Assembly (NCBI GenBank): GCA_002722095.1
Contig: PBKG01000006.1
Span: 288,669 to 352,668, forward strand
DNA length: 64,000 nt
Direction of reading: 5' to 3'
Source: Rhodospirillaceae bacterium
GTDB taxonomy: Bacteria; Pseudomonadota; Alphaproteobacteria; UBA8366
Part shown: piece by piece, positions 51,458 to 59,708 of the stretch
How positions within the stretch are numbered: position 1 is the first letter of the stretch
How the letters are laid out: each line of letters begins with the position of its first letter
The notes under the pieces: model-generated
The model's database searches: none
Told to the model about the DNA's origin: nothing
The model's input: only the letters and a program-made list of their open reading frames with translations
Made by a program: the position numbers and the translations under genes

Positions 51458-52780
51458 ATGAGTAACATGTCTTCAGGCCTGATTATCGCCGCGCCCGCAA
51501 GCGGCAGCGGCAAAACAGTGATAACACTTGGGCTTATCGTCGCCTTGAAACGCGCCGGATTCGATGTCGCCGCAGCAAAGGTGGGACCGGACTACATCGA
51601 TCCAGGATTTCTGTCGGCCGCTGCTGGGGCACGTTGCCTTAATCTAGACCCATGGGCCATGCGACCGCAGACCCTTTCGGGAATTTGTGCCAGGCTCGGT
51701 GAAACGGCGCCTTTGATCCTGTGCGAGGGCGTCATGGGACTCTTCGACGGTGCAACCGGCGGCAGCGGTTCAACTGCCGACTTGGCGTCACTCACTGGCT
51801 GGCCCGTGATTTTAGTCGTCGACGTGCGGGGCCAAGCCGCATCCGCAGCAGCTTTGGCGCGTGGATTCATCACATTCCGTAATGACATCAAATTCGCCGG
51901 AGTCCTGTTCAACCGAACCGGTGGCGAAGGCCACTGTCGTGCAATCCGACACGCCATGGAGGAGTCACTTCCCGAAGTGCCGATCTTAGGTTTTTTGCCT
52001 CGTACTGCCGACTTGGCCTTGCCGGAGCGGCATTTGGGGTTGGTCCAGGCGCGCGAGCATGACGAGATCGGCACCTTGCTCGACCGGGCCGGAAATTTGA
52101 TCGAAGATAATGTTGACTTGGCTGTTGTCGAAAAGTCGGCCCGCCCGACCCACTCCCGGCAACCGTCAACATCCACACCGTTACCACCACTTGGTCAGCA
52201 TATCGCCATCGCCCGGGATGAAGCCTTTTCATTCGCCTATGATTCCGTACTCGATGGCTGGCGCAGGCAAGATGCAGAACTTTCTTTTTTTTCGCCGCTG
52301 GCCGACGAAGCCCCTGACGATCATGCAGACGCCGTCTACTTGCCGGGGGGGTATCCTGAACTACATGCAGACCGGCTGGCAGAGAACCGGCACTTTCGAA
52401 CCGGCCTTGAGGCTGCCGCCAATCGCGCGTTCATCTATGGCGAATGCGGCGGATTCATGGCGTTGGGAACCGGCTTGATCGATCGCCATGGCGCGCGCCA
52501 CTCGATGGCCGGCCTACTGCCGCTGGAAACAAGCTTCGCAAAACCCAAACTTCATCTCGGCTACCGCCGTGCCGCCGCAAAATCCCAGACACCGCTCGGA
52601 CCGGTAGGAACTCGGTTTACCGGACATGAATTTCATTATTCCACCGCTCAGCACCCCAGCGGCAACGCGAAAGCATTGTTCGCTTGCGAAGATTCTTCAG
52701 GGATCGATGTTGGAACCGCCGGTCTTGTCGCGGGGCGGGTAGCCGGATCGTTTTTACATTTGATCGATCAAGCCCAATGA
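51458..52780 (+). CDS. cobB: Cobyrinate a,c-diamide synthase
   Basis: CobB (CbiA) amidates the a and c side chains of (hydrogeno)cobyrinic acid using glutamine and ATP. The N-terminal ATPase domain has [20 protein letters not shown] and [12 protein letters not shown], and [22 protein letters not shown]. The C-terminal glutaminase has [15 protein letters not shown], the nucleophile cysteine in [12 protein letters not shown] and the late GHEFHYS histidine. The 440-residue length is normal. Whether it uses the aerobic or anaerobic substrate cannot be decided here. The stop overlaps the next gene as ATGA. Confidence 0.95.
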   Translation: MSNMSSGLIIAAPASGSGKTVITLGLIVALKRAGFDVAAAKVGPDYIDPGFLSAAAGARCLNLDPWAMRPQTLSGICARLGETAPLILCEGVMGLFDGATGGSGSTADLASLTGWPVILVVDVRGQAASAAALARGFITFRNDIKFAGVLFNRTGGEGHCRAIRHAMEESLPEVPILGFLPRTADLALPERHLGLVQAREHDEIGTLLDRAGNLIEDNVDLAVVEKSARPTHSRQPSTSTPLPPLGQHIAIARDEAFSFAYDSVLDGWRRQDAELSFFSPLADEAPDDHADAVYLPGGYPELHADRLAENRHFRTGLEAAANRAFIYGECGGFMALGTGLIDRHGARHSMAGLLPLETSFAKPKLHLGYRRAAAKSQTPLGPVGTRFTGHEFHYSTAQHPSGNAKALFACEDSSGIDVGTAGLVAGRVAGSFLHLIDQAQ

Positions 52781-53241
52781 CCGGTACGCCGTTTTGGAAA
52801 TCCAAGTCTTTGTCCGACATGTCATCGTCGGAATGGGAATCGCTTTGCGACGGTTGTGGACGCTGTTGCCTGCACAAGATCGAAGATATCGATACCGGCG
52901 ATATTGCTTTCACCAACGTTTCCTGTCGATATCTCGATTTAGGCTCGTGCCAGTGTTCGGATTACAAAGGCCGCCAACGCAACGTGTCCGATTGCGTCGA
53001 ACTCGCTCCCAAAAATATTCGCTCCTTGAAGTGGTTGCCTGAAACATGCGCTTACCGTTTGCTCGACGAAGGCAAAGATCTTTATTGGTGGCATCCTTTG
53101 GTATCCGGCAAAGACGAGACGGTACACGATGCGGGTATTTCGGTACGGCGAAAGGCGATCTCCGAAGACGATGTGGAAGATATCGAAGATTACGTGCAGG
53201 AATGGCTGCGCGAAAAACCTGATATTTTCGACCGATCATGA
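52777..53241 (+). CDS. YcgN-type cysteine cluster protein (UPF0260)
   Basis: A 154-residue protein of the YcgN/UPF0260 family with conserved cysteines that probably bind a metal or Fe-S cluster: [42 protein letters not shown] and PETCAYR. The family is widespread and uncharacterised. Its ATG overlaps the cobB stop, and its own end overlaps the next gene as ATGA, so cobB-ycgN-ygjP form a coupled run. The link to cobalamin synthesis is positional only. Confidence 0.9.
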   Translation: MTGTPFWKSKSLSDMSSSEWESLCDGCGRCCLHKIEDIDTGDIAFTNVSCRYLDLGSCQCSDYKGRQRNVSDCVELAPKNIRSLKWLPETCAYRLLDEGKDLYWWHPLVSGKDETVHDAGISVRRKAISEDDVEDIEDYVQEWLREKPDIFDRS

Positions 53242-53930
53242 TCGAAGAGCGAAAAATTCACGAAAATAAAGAGCTACCCCTAGTGATTCGAAGGTCGGCC
53301 CGGGCCCGGCGAATTTCGTTAAAAATCGATACCAAGGCCCGCCAGGGCATTCTCGTTTTGCCGGTCGGTATATCTGAAATCGAGGGGCTCGATTTTGCGG
53401 AGCAGCATCGTGAATGGCTAAATCGCCAGTTGGCCGAGCTTCCAATACCCATCCCATTTGCCGATGGCGCGACCATACCGTTTCTTGGAAACGAGACGGT
53501 CATCCAGCACGGGGGGCAATGTCGCGGAATCGTTGAGGTCGGTGAAAAATCGTTGACGGTTTTCGGCCGGCCCGAACACCTTGCGCGGCGCCTTACCGAT
53601 TGGCTTAAGCGCCAAGCTCGGACGGAGATCAGCCGTTTAGTCGCTGAAAAATCTGCGCAGCTTGGCCGCAAAGCGGGCCGCATTACGATCCGGGATCAAA
53701 AGACCCGCTGGGGCAGTTGTGCCGTCAGCGGAAACCTTACGTTCAATTGGCGGCTGATCCTGGCACCGAAATTCGTGCTCGATTACGTGGTTGCCCACGA
53801 AGTCGCCCATTTGGCGGAACATAATCACTCAGCGAATTTTTGGGCCATCGTTGCCACGCTCACCGAACATTCCGAACCCGGCCGAGCTTGGCTGAGGCGC
53901 CACGGGAGCGAGCTTCACCGTTACGGGTAG
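53238..53930 (+). CDS. YgjP/DUF45-type metal-dependent hydrolase
   Basis: A 230-residue protein of the SprT-like/M48 YgjP group. The zinc motif [16 protein letters not shown] gives HExxH followed by a distal histidine; before it stand [23 protein letters not shown], the conserved R-W-G-S-C signature. The substrate is unknown, and members are small soluble metalloproteases or nucleic-acid-linked hydrolases. It overlaps the ycgN-like gene by four bases and converges with the PBP gene, with only 6 bases between. Confidence 0.9.
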   Translation: MIEERKIHENKELPLVIRRSARARRISLKIDTKARQGILVLPVGISEIEGLDFAEQHREWLNRQLAELPIPIPFADGATIPFLGNETVIQHGGQCRGIVEVGEKSLTVFGRPEHLARRLTDWLKRQARTEISRLVAEKSAQLGRKAGRITIRDQKTRWGSCAVSGNLTFNWRLILAPKFVLDYVVAHEVAHLAEHNHSANFWAIVATLTEHSEPGRAWLRRHGSELHRYG

Positions 53931-53936
53931 CGGACT

Positions 53937-55799
53937 CTATCGAGCGCGCGAGACTTTCGAAGCAACGCCCGGCAGCGAACGAACCGGAAGATTCCGGTGC
54001 GCATCACGCATGATTTCCTTCCAGAGACGCGCCGGCAGGGAGCCGCCGGTGATTTTTTTCATAGACCGGGCATCGTCATTACCCATCCATACACCGGTGG
54101 TCAAATGACCCGTATATCCGATAAACCAAGCATCCCGATGGCCTTGGCTGGTACCGGTCTTGCCGGCGGCAGGATGGGCGAGGCGCGCCGCGCGTCCGGT
54201 GCCCCAATCAACAGCCGCGTGTAATAGGTCATTGATCAGCCGGACGCTGTTTTTTGCAACTAAGCGAAGTGGGGGGGCTTGGGCACGACGATAAAGGACG
54301 CGACCATCGGCACCACGAATGTCCAAAATGCCAAACGGTTCCACCGCCCGCCCTCCATTGGCGAAAACACCATAGGCGGCGACCAGTTCCGCCAAAGTCA
54401 TTTCATAGACACCGAGTGCCAACGAGGGATCGCTACCAAGCGGACTTGCAACCCCGAGACGACGAGCGGCCTGTAAAACCTTATCGCGGCCAACTTGCTC
54501 GGCAATAGCGACCGCAATAGCATTCGAGGAACGTGCGACACCCTCACGCAACGTCATCTCGCCACGATGTTTCCGATTATGGTTCCGCGGGGACCAACCG
54601 TCGATCGCGACCGGTACATCGCGGACCCGCTGATCGGGTCGCATTCCGTTCTCCAGCGCCGCCAGATATACGAACAGTTTGAACGCCGAGCCGGGCTGAC
54701 GACGAGCCTGGACCGTGCGGTTAAATTGGCTGGTTCCGTAATCGGCGCCGCCAACCATCACCCGCACTGCGCCGTCCGGTGCCATCGCCAAAACCGCCGC
54801 CTGCTTTGCTTGGCGCGATTTTGCTTTCCTTAATGTGGATGCCAAACGTTTTTCAGCAGAGCGCTGCAACCTCTGATCTAGTGTCGTTCTAATTATTAAA
54901 TCCGTGTCTAATCCACCCAAAAACCCGTTTGCCCTGCGCATCACCCAGTCTGCGAAGTATCGGAGGTTGGCGCGTGGTGCGTGGCGACGCGCAGTGCGGA
55001 CCGTCTTTCGATATTGGCTGGTCGCCGAATTCTTCGACAACCAGCCGGCGGCAACCATATTGCGAAGCACTTGGTTCGCTCGTCTCGCGGCACGTTTCGG
55101 ATAGACTGTGGGATTGTAACGCGTTGGCGCCTTCAACGACCCGGCGATCACCGCTGTTTCGTAAAGTGTCAGCTTTCTTGCTGACTTGCCGAAATAGGTA
55201 TGGGCGGCAGCATCGACGCCATAGACGCCTGCTCCCAAATAGACCCTATTTAGATAAATGGTCAGAATTTGATCCTTGGAAAAACGATATTCGAGCCAGA
55301 ATGCGAGCAATGTTTCGCGTATTTTACGTGACAATGTCCTTTCCTGAGTCAGAAACAGATTTTTGGCCAATTGTTGGGTGATAGTGCTGCCGCCTTGGCG
55401 AATGCGACCGGCTTTCAAATTGCGAAGAAGAGCACGAGCTACGCCGATAACATCGACACCGATATGGCTATAGAAACGGCGGTCTTCGGTCGCCAAAACA
55501 GCCTGACTCAGCGTTGGCGGTAATTCTTTCAATAGGACTGGCTTACCGTAAAGATTGCCATAGCGCGCAATCGGACTGCCGTCGCGAGCCAGAATTTGCA
55601 CGGACGCTTGGCGAGCAGACGCCTGTTCGAGATTTCGAATATCCGGCAAGGTGAGTGCGTGCCATCCCAGCAGCGCGCCAAGGCCGATCACCCCCCAAAG
55701 AGTGATCGTCAAACCGAATCTCAAAAAGGCTCGGCGTCGCTTACGCGGCTTTTTTTCCGCCTCATCTTTGGCGGATTTTTTACCTTTCGGATTTCCCAT
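53937..55799 (-). CDS. Class A penicillin-binding protein (PBP1 family transglycosylase/transpeptidase)
   Basis: A 620-residue bifunctional peptidoglycan synthase. A Lys/Arg-rich cytoplasmic tail precedes one membrane segment at ~25-48. The GT51 glycosyltransferase has catalytic Glu105 in LATEDRRFYSHIGVD and RQGGSTITQQLAKNLFL. The transpeptidase has S371-x-x-K in RQPGSAFKLF, S424-S-N426 in ARSSNAIAV and K547-T-G in AAGKTGTSQ, so both activities look intact. The short length and lack of an OB insert resemble PBP1a-like/PbpC-style synthases of alphaproteobacteria. It is divergent from irr across ~190 AT-rich bases. Confidence 0.94.
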   Translation of the reverse strand: MGNPKGKKSAKDEAEKKPRKRRRAFLRFGLTITLWGVIGLGALLGWHALTLPDIRNLEQASARQASVQILARDGSPIARYGNLYGKPVLLKELPPTLSQAVLATEDRRFYSHIGVDVIGVARALLRNLKAGRIRQGGSTITQQLAKNLFLTQERTLSRKIRETLLAFWLEYRFSKDQILTIYLNRVYLGAGVYGVDAAAHTYFGKSARKLTLYETAVIAGSLKAPTRYNPTVYPKRAARRANQVLRNMVAAGWLSKNSATSQYRKTVRTARRHAPRANLRYFADWVMRRANGFLGGLDTDLIIRTTLDQRLQRSAEKRLASTLRKAKSRQAKQAAVLAMAPDGAVRVMVGGADYGTSQFNRTVQARRQPGSAFKLFVYLAALENGMRPDQRVRDVPVAIDGWSPRNHNRKHRGEMTLREGVARSSNAIAVAIAEQVGRDKVLQAARRLGVASPLGSDPSLALGVYEMTLAELVAAYGVFANGGRAVEPFGILDIRGADGRVLYRRAQAPPLRLVAKNSVRLINDLLHAAVDWGTGRAARLAHPAAGKTGTSQGHRDAWFIGYTGHLTTGVWMGNDDARSMKKITGGSLPARLWKEIMRDAHRNLPVRSLPGVASKVSRAR

Positions 55800-55989
55800 C
55801 GAAATCCCACCAAATAACTACAAGATATTGTAGTAAATAAGCTCTTATTTAGCACATATTGCGGACCAAAGGGGAATGACAGACCATCTCACTGCAAATC
55901 AATGGCACGCCGCTTGCCTTTGATTTGATTTAAGATCATATGTCGGGCACAATCAGCGGCTCGAAAATACGGAACAGATACAAAATTCG

Positions 55990-56400
55990 ATGATTACAGC
56001 TAGGCCATACGCACATCTAGTCGAGCGTTTGAAGGCGGCAAAGCTTCGCCCGACGCGGCAACGTTTGGCTTTGGCAAAATTGTTGTTCGATAATGGCGAC
56101 CGCCACATTACAGCCGAAATACTCCATGATGAGGTGCTTGCCGCAGGTATGAAAGTCTCGCTGGCGACTGTCTACAATAGCTTGCACCAGTTCACCGAGG
56201 CAGGTCTTCTGCGGGAAGTGATTGTCGATTCGGGCCGCTCCTATTTCGACACCAATACGGTGGAGCATCATCATTTTTATCATGTCGAAAAGGGCGAACT
56301 GGAAGATGTCCCCGACGGTGCATTAACCTTAGGCGATTTGCCGGCAGCACCGGATGGAACGACGATCGAACGTGTCGATGTGATCATTCGAGTCCGCTGA
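55990..56400 (+). CDS. irr: Iron response regulator Irr (Fur family)
   Basis: Irr is the alphaproteobacterial Fur relative that senses haem status and, under low iron, represses iron-rich proteins and activates uptake. The 136-residue protein has KLRPTRQRLALAKLLFDNGDRHITAEILHDE, the recognition region VSLATVYNSLHQFTEAGLL and the haem-linked EHHHFYHVEKGE triple histidine. The C-terminal ~40 residues (DVPDGALTLGDLPAAPDGT) match Irr rather than Fur, which would have more cysteines. An Irr-box-like palindrome lies 36 bases after its stop, in the promoter of the next gene. This suggests it controls its neighbour. Confidence 0.93.
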   Translation: MITARPYAHLVERLKAAKLRPTRQRLALAKLLFDNGDRHITAEILHDEVLAAGMKVSLATVYNSLHQFTEAGLLREVIVDSGRSYFDTNTVEHHHFYHVEKGELEDVPDGALTLGDLPAAPDGTTIERVDVIIRVR

Positions 56401-56425
56401 GTATCGTAAAAACCCACCGAATTCC

Positions 56426-56453
56426 TTGCCATTTGTTAGAATCATTCTAATAT
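56426..56453 (+). promoter_or_regulatory. Promoter with Irr-box-like palindrome, upstream of rubrerythrin
   Basis: TTAGAAT-C-ATTCTAA at 56436-56450 is a perfect 15-base palindrome that matches the published alphaproteobacterial iron control element core (TTAGAA..TTCTAA). It lies inside a plausible promoter: -35-like TTGCCA at 56426-56431, 16-base spacer, -10-like TAATAT at 56448-56453. Binding there would block RNA polymerase, the expected Irr repression of an iron-containing protein. irr itself is immediately upstream. The palindrome is seen directly; Irr binding is inferred. Confidence 0.75.
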
Positions 56454-56514
56454 AAATTTGTGTGCGGATGTTTGCCGCATAACAAAATTCGGTCTCCGGT
56501 TTTCTTGGGGATCA

Positions 56515-56569
56515 GCATTTGCCGATTCAATGAGGCTGAATTGCGATGCAATTCAGAATCGGCAAATGC
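56515..56569 (+). repeat. Long imperfect inverted repeat (hairpin) in rubrerythrin leader
   Basis: Left arm GCATTTGCCGATT (56515-56527) pairs fully with AATCGGCAAATGC (56557-56569). Inside, CTGAATTGC (56536-56544) pairs with GCAATTCAG (56548-56556) around a GAT loop. An eight-base bulge (56528-56535) interrupts the left arm. The total is 22 base pairs. It lies after the predicted promoter and 42 bases ahead of the rubrerythrin ATG, so it should be transcribed. No U run follows, which argues against a terminator. Confidence 0.7.
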
Positions 56570-56611
56570 ATCTAAGTGAGTGAACTGATCAATCTAGAGG
56601 GAGAGGGACAC

Positions 56612-57025
56612 ATGTCCTTGAAAGGTTCTAAGACTGAGGGAAATCTTAAAGCCGCATTCGCTGGCGAAAGCCAGGCCAACCGGCGCTATCTTTATTTCGC
56701 CCAAAAGGCGGACATCGAAGGCCACAACGATGTGGCGGCGGTGTTCCGGTCGACGGCGGAAGGCGAGACCGGTCATGCGCACGGTCATTTGGAGTTTCTC
56801 GAAGAAACCGGTGATCCCGCGACGGGCGAGCCGATAGGCGACACCACGAGCAACCTAAAAGCTGCCATCGCCGGCGAGACTCACGAATATACAGATATGT
56901 ATCCGGGCATGGCACGGACGGCGCGCGACGAAGGATTCGACGAAATCGCCGACTGGTTCGAGACTTTGGCAAAAGCCGAAAAAAGTCATGCGGGCCGGTT
57001 CCAAAAAGCGCTGGACGACGTCTAG
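56612..57025 (+). CDS. Rubrerythrin family protein (erythrin-type, no rubredoxin domain)
   Basis: A 137-residue di-iron four-helix protein. Ligands are visible as Glu19 in [11 protein letters not shown], ExxH in EGETGHAH (Glu52, His55), Glu in [16 protein letters not shown] and a last ExxH in [10 protein letters not shown]. The usual C-terminal rubredoxin domain with two CxxC pairs is absent, so electrons must come from another protein; the downstream Fe-S protein is the obvious candidate. Rubrerythrins reduce hydrogen peroxide. ATG 56612 follows GAGGGAGAGGGA; the frame begins earlier at 56576. The Irr box and hairpin upstream suggest iron control. It heads a three-gene module. Confidence 0.94.
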   Translation: MSLKGSKTEGNLKAAFAGESQANRRYLYFAQKADIEGHNDVAAVFRSTAEGETGHAHGHLEFLEETGDPATGEPIGDTTSNLKAAIAGETHEYTDMYPGMARTARDEGFDEIADWFETLAKAEKSHAGRFQKALDDV

Positions 57026-57046
57026 CGACGGAAACTGTCAAAGGAC

Positions 57047-57071
57047 GCCAGTGCAATGGTCTCGCGCTGGC
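57047..57071 (+). repeat. Small hairpin between rubrerythrin and Fe-S gene
   Basis: Arms GCCAGTGC (57047-57054) and GCGCTGGC (57064-57071) form eight pairs with one G-U wobble around a nine-base loop, in the 86-base gap after the rubrerythrin stop. Only ACCTTTA follows, so it could be a weak attenuator or an mRNA stabiliser giving excess rubrerythrin over the downstream genes. This is tentative. Confidence 0.35.
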
Positions 57072-57111
57072 ACCTTTAGCTTCGTTGACCAATTGAAAAG
57101 GGCTAATCGCC

Positions 57112-58482
57112 ATGCGAGAGGGCAGCCTAGAGGCGCCTATACGTCACCCTATTGACTGGACCAAGCCGGAATTCTTCGACGAAGAGAATTTGGACGCAGA
57201 ATTACGCCGAGTCTTCGACATATGTCACGGCTGCCGGCGCTGTTTCAATCTTTGCGACAGTTTTCCGCGCCTGTTCGATCTTATCGACGATTCCGAATCC
57301 GGCGAATTGGATTCGGTCGATAGCGAGGATTTCAAGCCGGTCATCGACGCCTGTACGCTTTGCGACATGTGTTTCATGACCAAATGTCCCTACGTGCCGC
57401 CGCATGAGTTCGATCTCGACTTCCCGCATTTGATGCTGCGCGCCCGTGCTGTGGAAAATAAGAAAAGCGGCAGCGGATTTTGGCAAGGGCAGCTCACCGA
57501 AACCGACCGCAACGGCAAAGCCGCAGGGGTGATCGCACCGATCGCCAATTGGGCATCCAAAGAAGGCAACGCGCTGACCCGGCCGATTACAGAAGCAATC
57601 GCCGGTATCGACAAAAATGCCGCCTTGCCTAAATTCACCGGCAAAACACTCACCGCGCGCACCAAACAGAACCCGTTGCCCGCGAATGCGACGGCCCCGG
57701 CGGCCAGCCGCAAAGCCGTGCTCTACGCCACTTGCTTCGGCAATTACAACACGCCGGAAATCGGCGATGCGGCGCGCGCCGTATTGGCACACAACGGCGT
57801 TGAGGTGGAAGTCGCCTATCCGGGGTGCTGCGGCATGCCACAAATGGAGAAGGGCGATATCGCCCGTGTCGCGGAGAATGCAAAACGTATCTCGGCAGAT
57901 TTGGTTTCGTGGATCGAGGAAGGTTATGACGTGATAGCGCTGGTGCCATCCTGCGCACTGATGCTCAAATTCGAATGGCCATTGATCCTTCCCGACGATG
58001 ACGCTGTCAAAAAGCTATCCCAAGCCACATACGATCTTTCCGAATATATCGTTGATATCGCGGAAGTTAATGGCCTCGTCGACGGCTTGGCATCGATCGA
58101 TGCCGGCATTTCCCTCCACCTTGCCTGCCATGCGCGAGCACAGAATATGGGCGCTAAGGCTTCCGAAATGCTTCGGTTATTGCCGGAGGCCGATGTCGCA
58201 ATTATCGAGCGTTGTTCCGGCCACGGAGGAGCTTGGGGCGTTATGGAAGAAAATTTCGAAACCGCACTCAAAGTCGGGCGCCCGGTTGCCCGCCAAGTTC
58301 TCAAGAATGAAAAACACTATATCGCTTCCGAGTGTCCGCTCGCGGGTTCACACATTGCCCAAGGTGTCGAGCGGCTCGCCGATGATCCGGTCGAGATGGA
58401 AACGGTGGCGCATCCGATTTTGCTGATCGCCCGCGCTTACGGTCTCATGGACGAAAATTATAATTTGCTCGAACAGGGGTAA
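57112..58482 (+). CDS. Double [4Fe-4S] cluster, CCG-domain protein (GlpC/HdrD-like)
   Basis: A 456-residue soluble Fe-S protein related to GlpC and heterodisulfide reductase HdrD. Two ferredoxin-type motifs lie near the N-terminus: Cys38, 41, 44, 48 (CHGCRRCFNLC) and Cys81, 84, 87, 92 (CTLCDMCFMTKCP). Two cysteine-rich CCG domains follow: ATCFGNYNTPEIG with YPGCCGMPQMEKGD, and LACHARAQNMG with a diverged CSGHGGAW in place of CCG. It has no flavin domain. Placed between a rubrerythrin without rubredoxin and a DUF3501 protein, it probably passes electrons to the rubrerythrin. That role is inference; the module order is common in proteobacteria. Confidence 0.9.
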   Translation: MREGSLEAPIRHPIDWTKPEFFDEENLDAELRRVFDICHGCRRCFNLCDSFPRLFDLIDDSESGELDSVDSEDFKPVIDACTLCDMCFMTKCPYVPPHEFDLDFPHLMLRARAVENKKSGSGFWQGQLTETDRNGKAAGVIAPIANWASKEGNALTRPITEAIAGIDKNAALPKFTGKTLTARTKQNPLPANATAPAASRKAVLYATCFGNYNTPEIGDAARAVLAHNGVEVEVAYPGCCGMPQMEKGDIARVAENAKRISADLVSWIEEGYDVIALVPSCALMLKFEWPLILPDDDAVKKLSQATYDLSEYIVDIAEVNGLVDGLASIDAGISLHLACHARAQNMGAKASEMLRLLPEADVAIIERCSGHGGAWGVMEENFETALKVGRPVARQVLKNEKHYIASECPLAGSHIAQGVERLADDPVEMETVAHPILLIARAYGLMDENYNLLEQG

Positions 58483-58486
58483 CGTA

Positions 58487-59080
58487 ATGGCATCGCTCAG
58501 GACCGAGATTACTCGAGATGATTTGATGGAGCTGTCCGCCTGGGCCGAAATCCGCAAAGAAAAGCGTCGAGAGTTGGTTGAGATTAAAAAAGACCGGCGC
58601 ATCGAAATCGGTCCGGTCGCCACCGCCTACTTCGAGTGTTTCGACACTATGTGGTGGCAGGTTCAAGAGATGCTCTATATCGAAAAAGGGGGCGAAGAGC
58701 AGATCGCCGATGAACTCGCCGCCTACAATCCGTTAATTCCCAAGGGGGCGGAGTTGATCGCCACGGTGATGTTTGAAATCGACGACGAGTTCCGTCGGCG
58801 AAAATTTCTGTCTCGGCTCGGCGGCATCGAGGAAACCATGTTCCTGGAGTTCGATGGCGAAATTGTGCCCGGGCGCCCCGAAGAAGATGTGGATCGTACA
58901 AACGATGCGGGTAAAGCATCGTCGGTGCAGTTCGTTCATTTTCCCTTTACCGAGCCACAAATTCAAAATTTCCGAACCCGGAACGCTAAAGTCGTGATTG
59001 GCTTCCGCCATCACGAATACAGTCATATGTGCGTTCTGCCCGAGCGCGTACGTGAAGCGCTGGCAAAAGACTTCGTATAA
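58487..59080 (+). CDS. DUF3501 family protein
   Basis: A 197-residue protein of the uncharacterised DUF3501 family. It has RKEKRRELVEIKKDRRIEIGPVATAYFE, the central MWWQVQEMLYIEKGGEEQIADELAAYNPLIPKG and the C-terminal GFRHHEYSHMCVLPERVREAL with clustered histidines. No signal peptide or membrane segment is seen. It starts 4 bases after the Fe-S gene and is always found with rubrerythrin and the GlpC-like protein in the arrangement I know. Its role is unknown; an adaptor or electron-transfer partner is a guess. It converges with the SH3 gene. Confidence 0.9.
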   Translation: MASLRTEITRDDLMELSAWAEIRKEKRRELVEIKKDRRIEIGPVATAYFECFDTMWWQVQEMLYIEKGGEEQIADELAAYNPLIPKGAELIATVMFEIDDEFRRRKFLSRLGGIEETMFLEFDGEIVPGRPEEDVDRTNDAGKASSVQFVHFPFTEPQIQNFRTRNAKVVIGFRHHEYSHMCVLPERVREALAKDFV

Positions 59081-59098
59081 CGAAATACCGGTGGCGGG

Positions 59099-59599
59099 TT
59101 AGCGAATTTGTTCTTTCGGGTAGAGACCCCAAAGACCCTGACGCCGCACCCAGCCTTCATGGCCCCTGGCGGAAACCAGGCACCATTCGAGATTGCAGCG
59201 TTTCGCGAGCACAATCATTTTGTTCGCAACGCGAGCAACCGCAGGCGATCCGTCGCTTGGCCGGCGGCGCATGGTTTGGGTATTACCCGTCAACAATAGG
59301 CTCCGCTTGCTAGCTAGCATGGCACGGTGGACCCAGCCTTCGCCGCCTTCCCAATCGCGAATCTTGCGCCAGGTATCGTATTGCGCAATCACCTCGACCG
59401 GTGTGTGACGTTGAACGAACTTCCATTTCACAGGGTAGCGCACGCCGGGCCCGGCCCGTACATTCACATCGTTCGCCCGTAGCGATGCATATCGCTGGAC
59501 CAACTTGCCTTTTTTTGCCTTTTGCGCCGCCGCTTCAATTGGACTAAGGAATGCGATCGACGCTGCAAGACAGATAGCGAAAACGGTTTTTGTCGCCAT
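59099..59599 (-). CDS. Exported SH3-domain protein
   Basis: A 166-residue protein with a signal peptide (VFAICLAASIAFLSPIEAAAQ, cleavage around 25) and two bacterial SH3-like repeats: RANDVNVRAGPGVRYPVKWKFVQRHTPVEVIAQYDTWRKIRDWEGGEGWVHRAML, and the second with VARVANKMIVLAKRCNLEWCLVSARGHEGWVRRQGLWGLYP. This is the DUF1058/SH3 family common in alphaproteobacteria, presumed to bind cell-wall material in the periplasm. It converges on the DUF3501 gene and is divergent from pabB. Confidence 0.92.
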   Translation of the reverse strand: MATKTVFAICLAASIAFLSPIEAAAQKAKKGKLVQRYASLRANDVNVRAGPGVRYPVKWKFVQRHTPVEVIAQYDTWRKIRDWEGGEGWVHRAMLASKRSLLLTGNTQTMRRRPSDGSPAVARVANKMIVLAKRCNLEWCLVSARGHEGWVRRQGLWGLYPKEQIR

Positions 59600-59708
59600 T
59601 TCTAACCGCCCGATTCAAACGCCCCATGCCCGAAATTTGCGTACATATAGCATATTTTTCTGCGAAAACCGCAACATTTAGGCAGAGTCATCCTTGGAAC
59701 CCCGCAGA

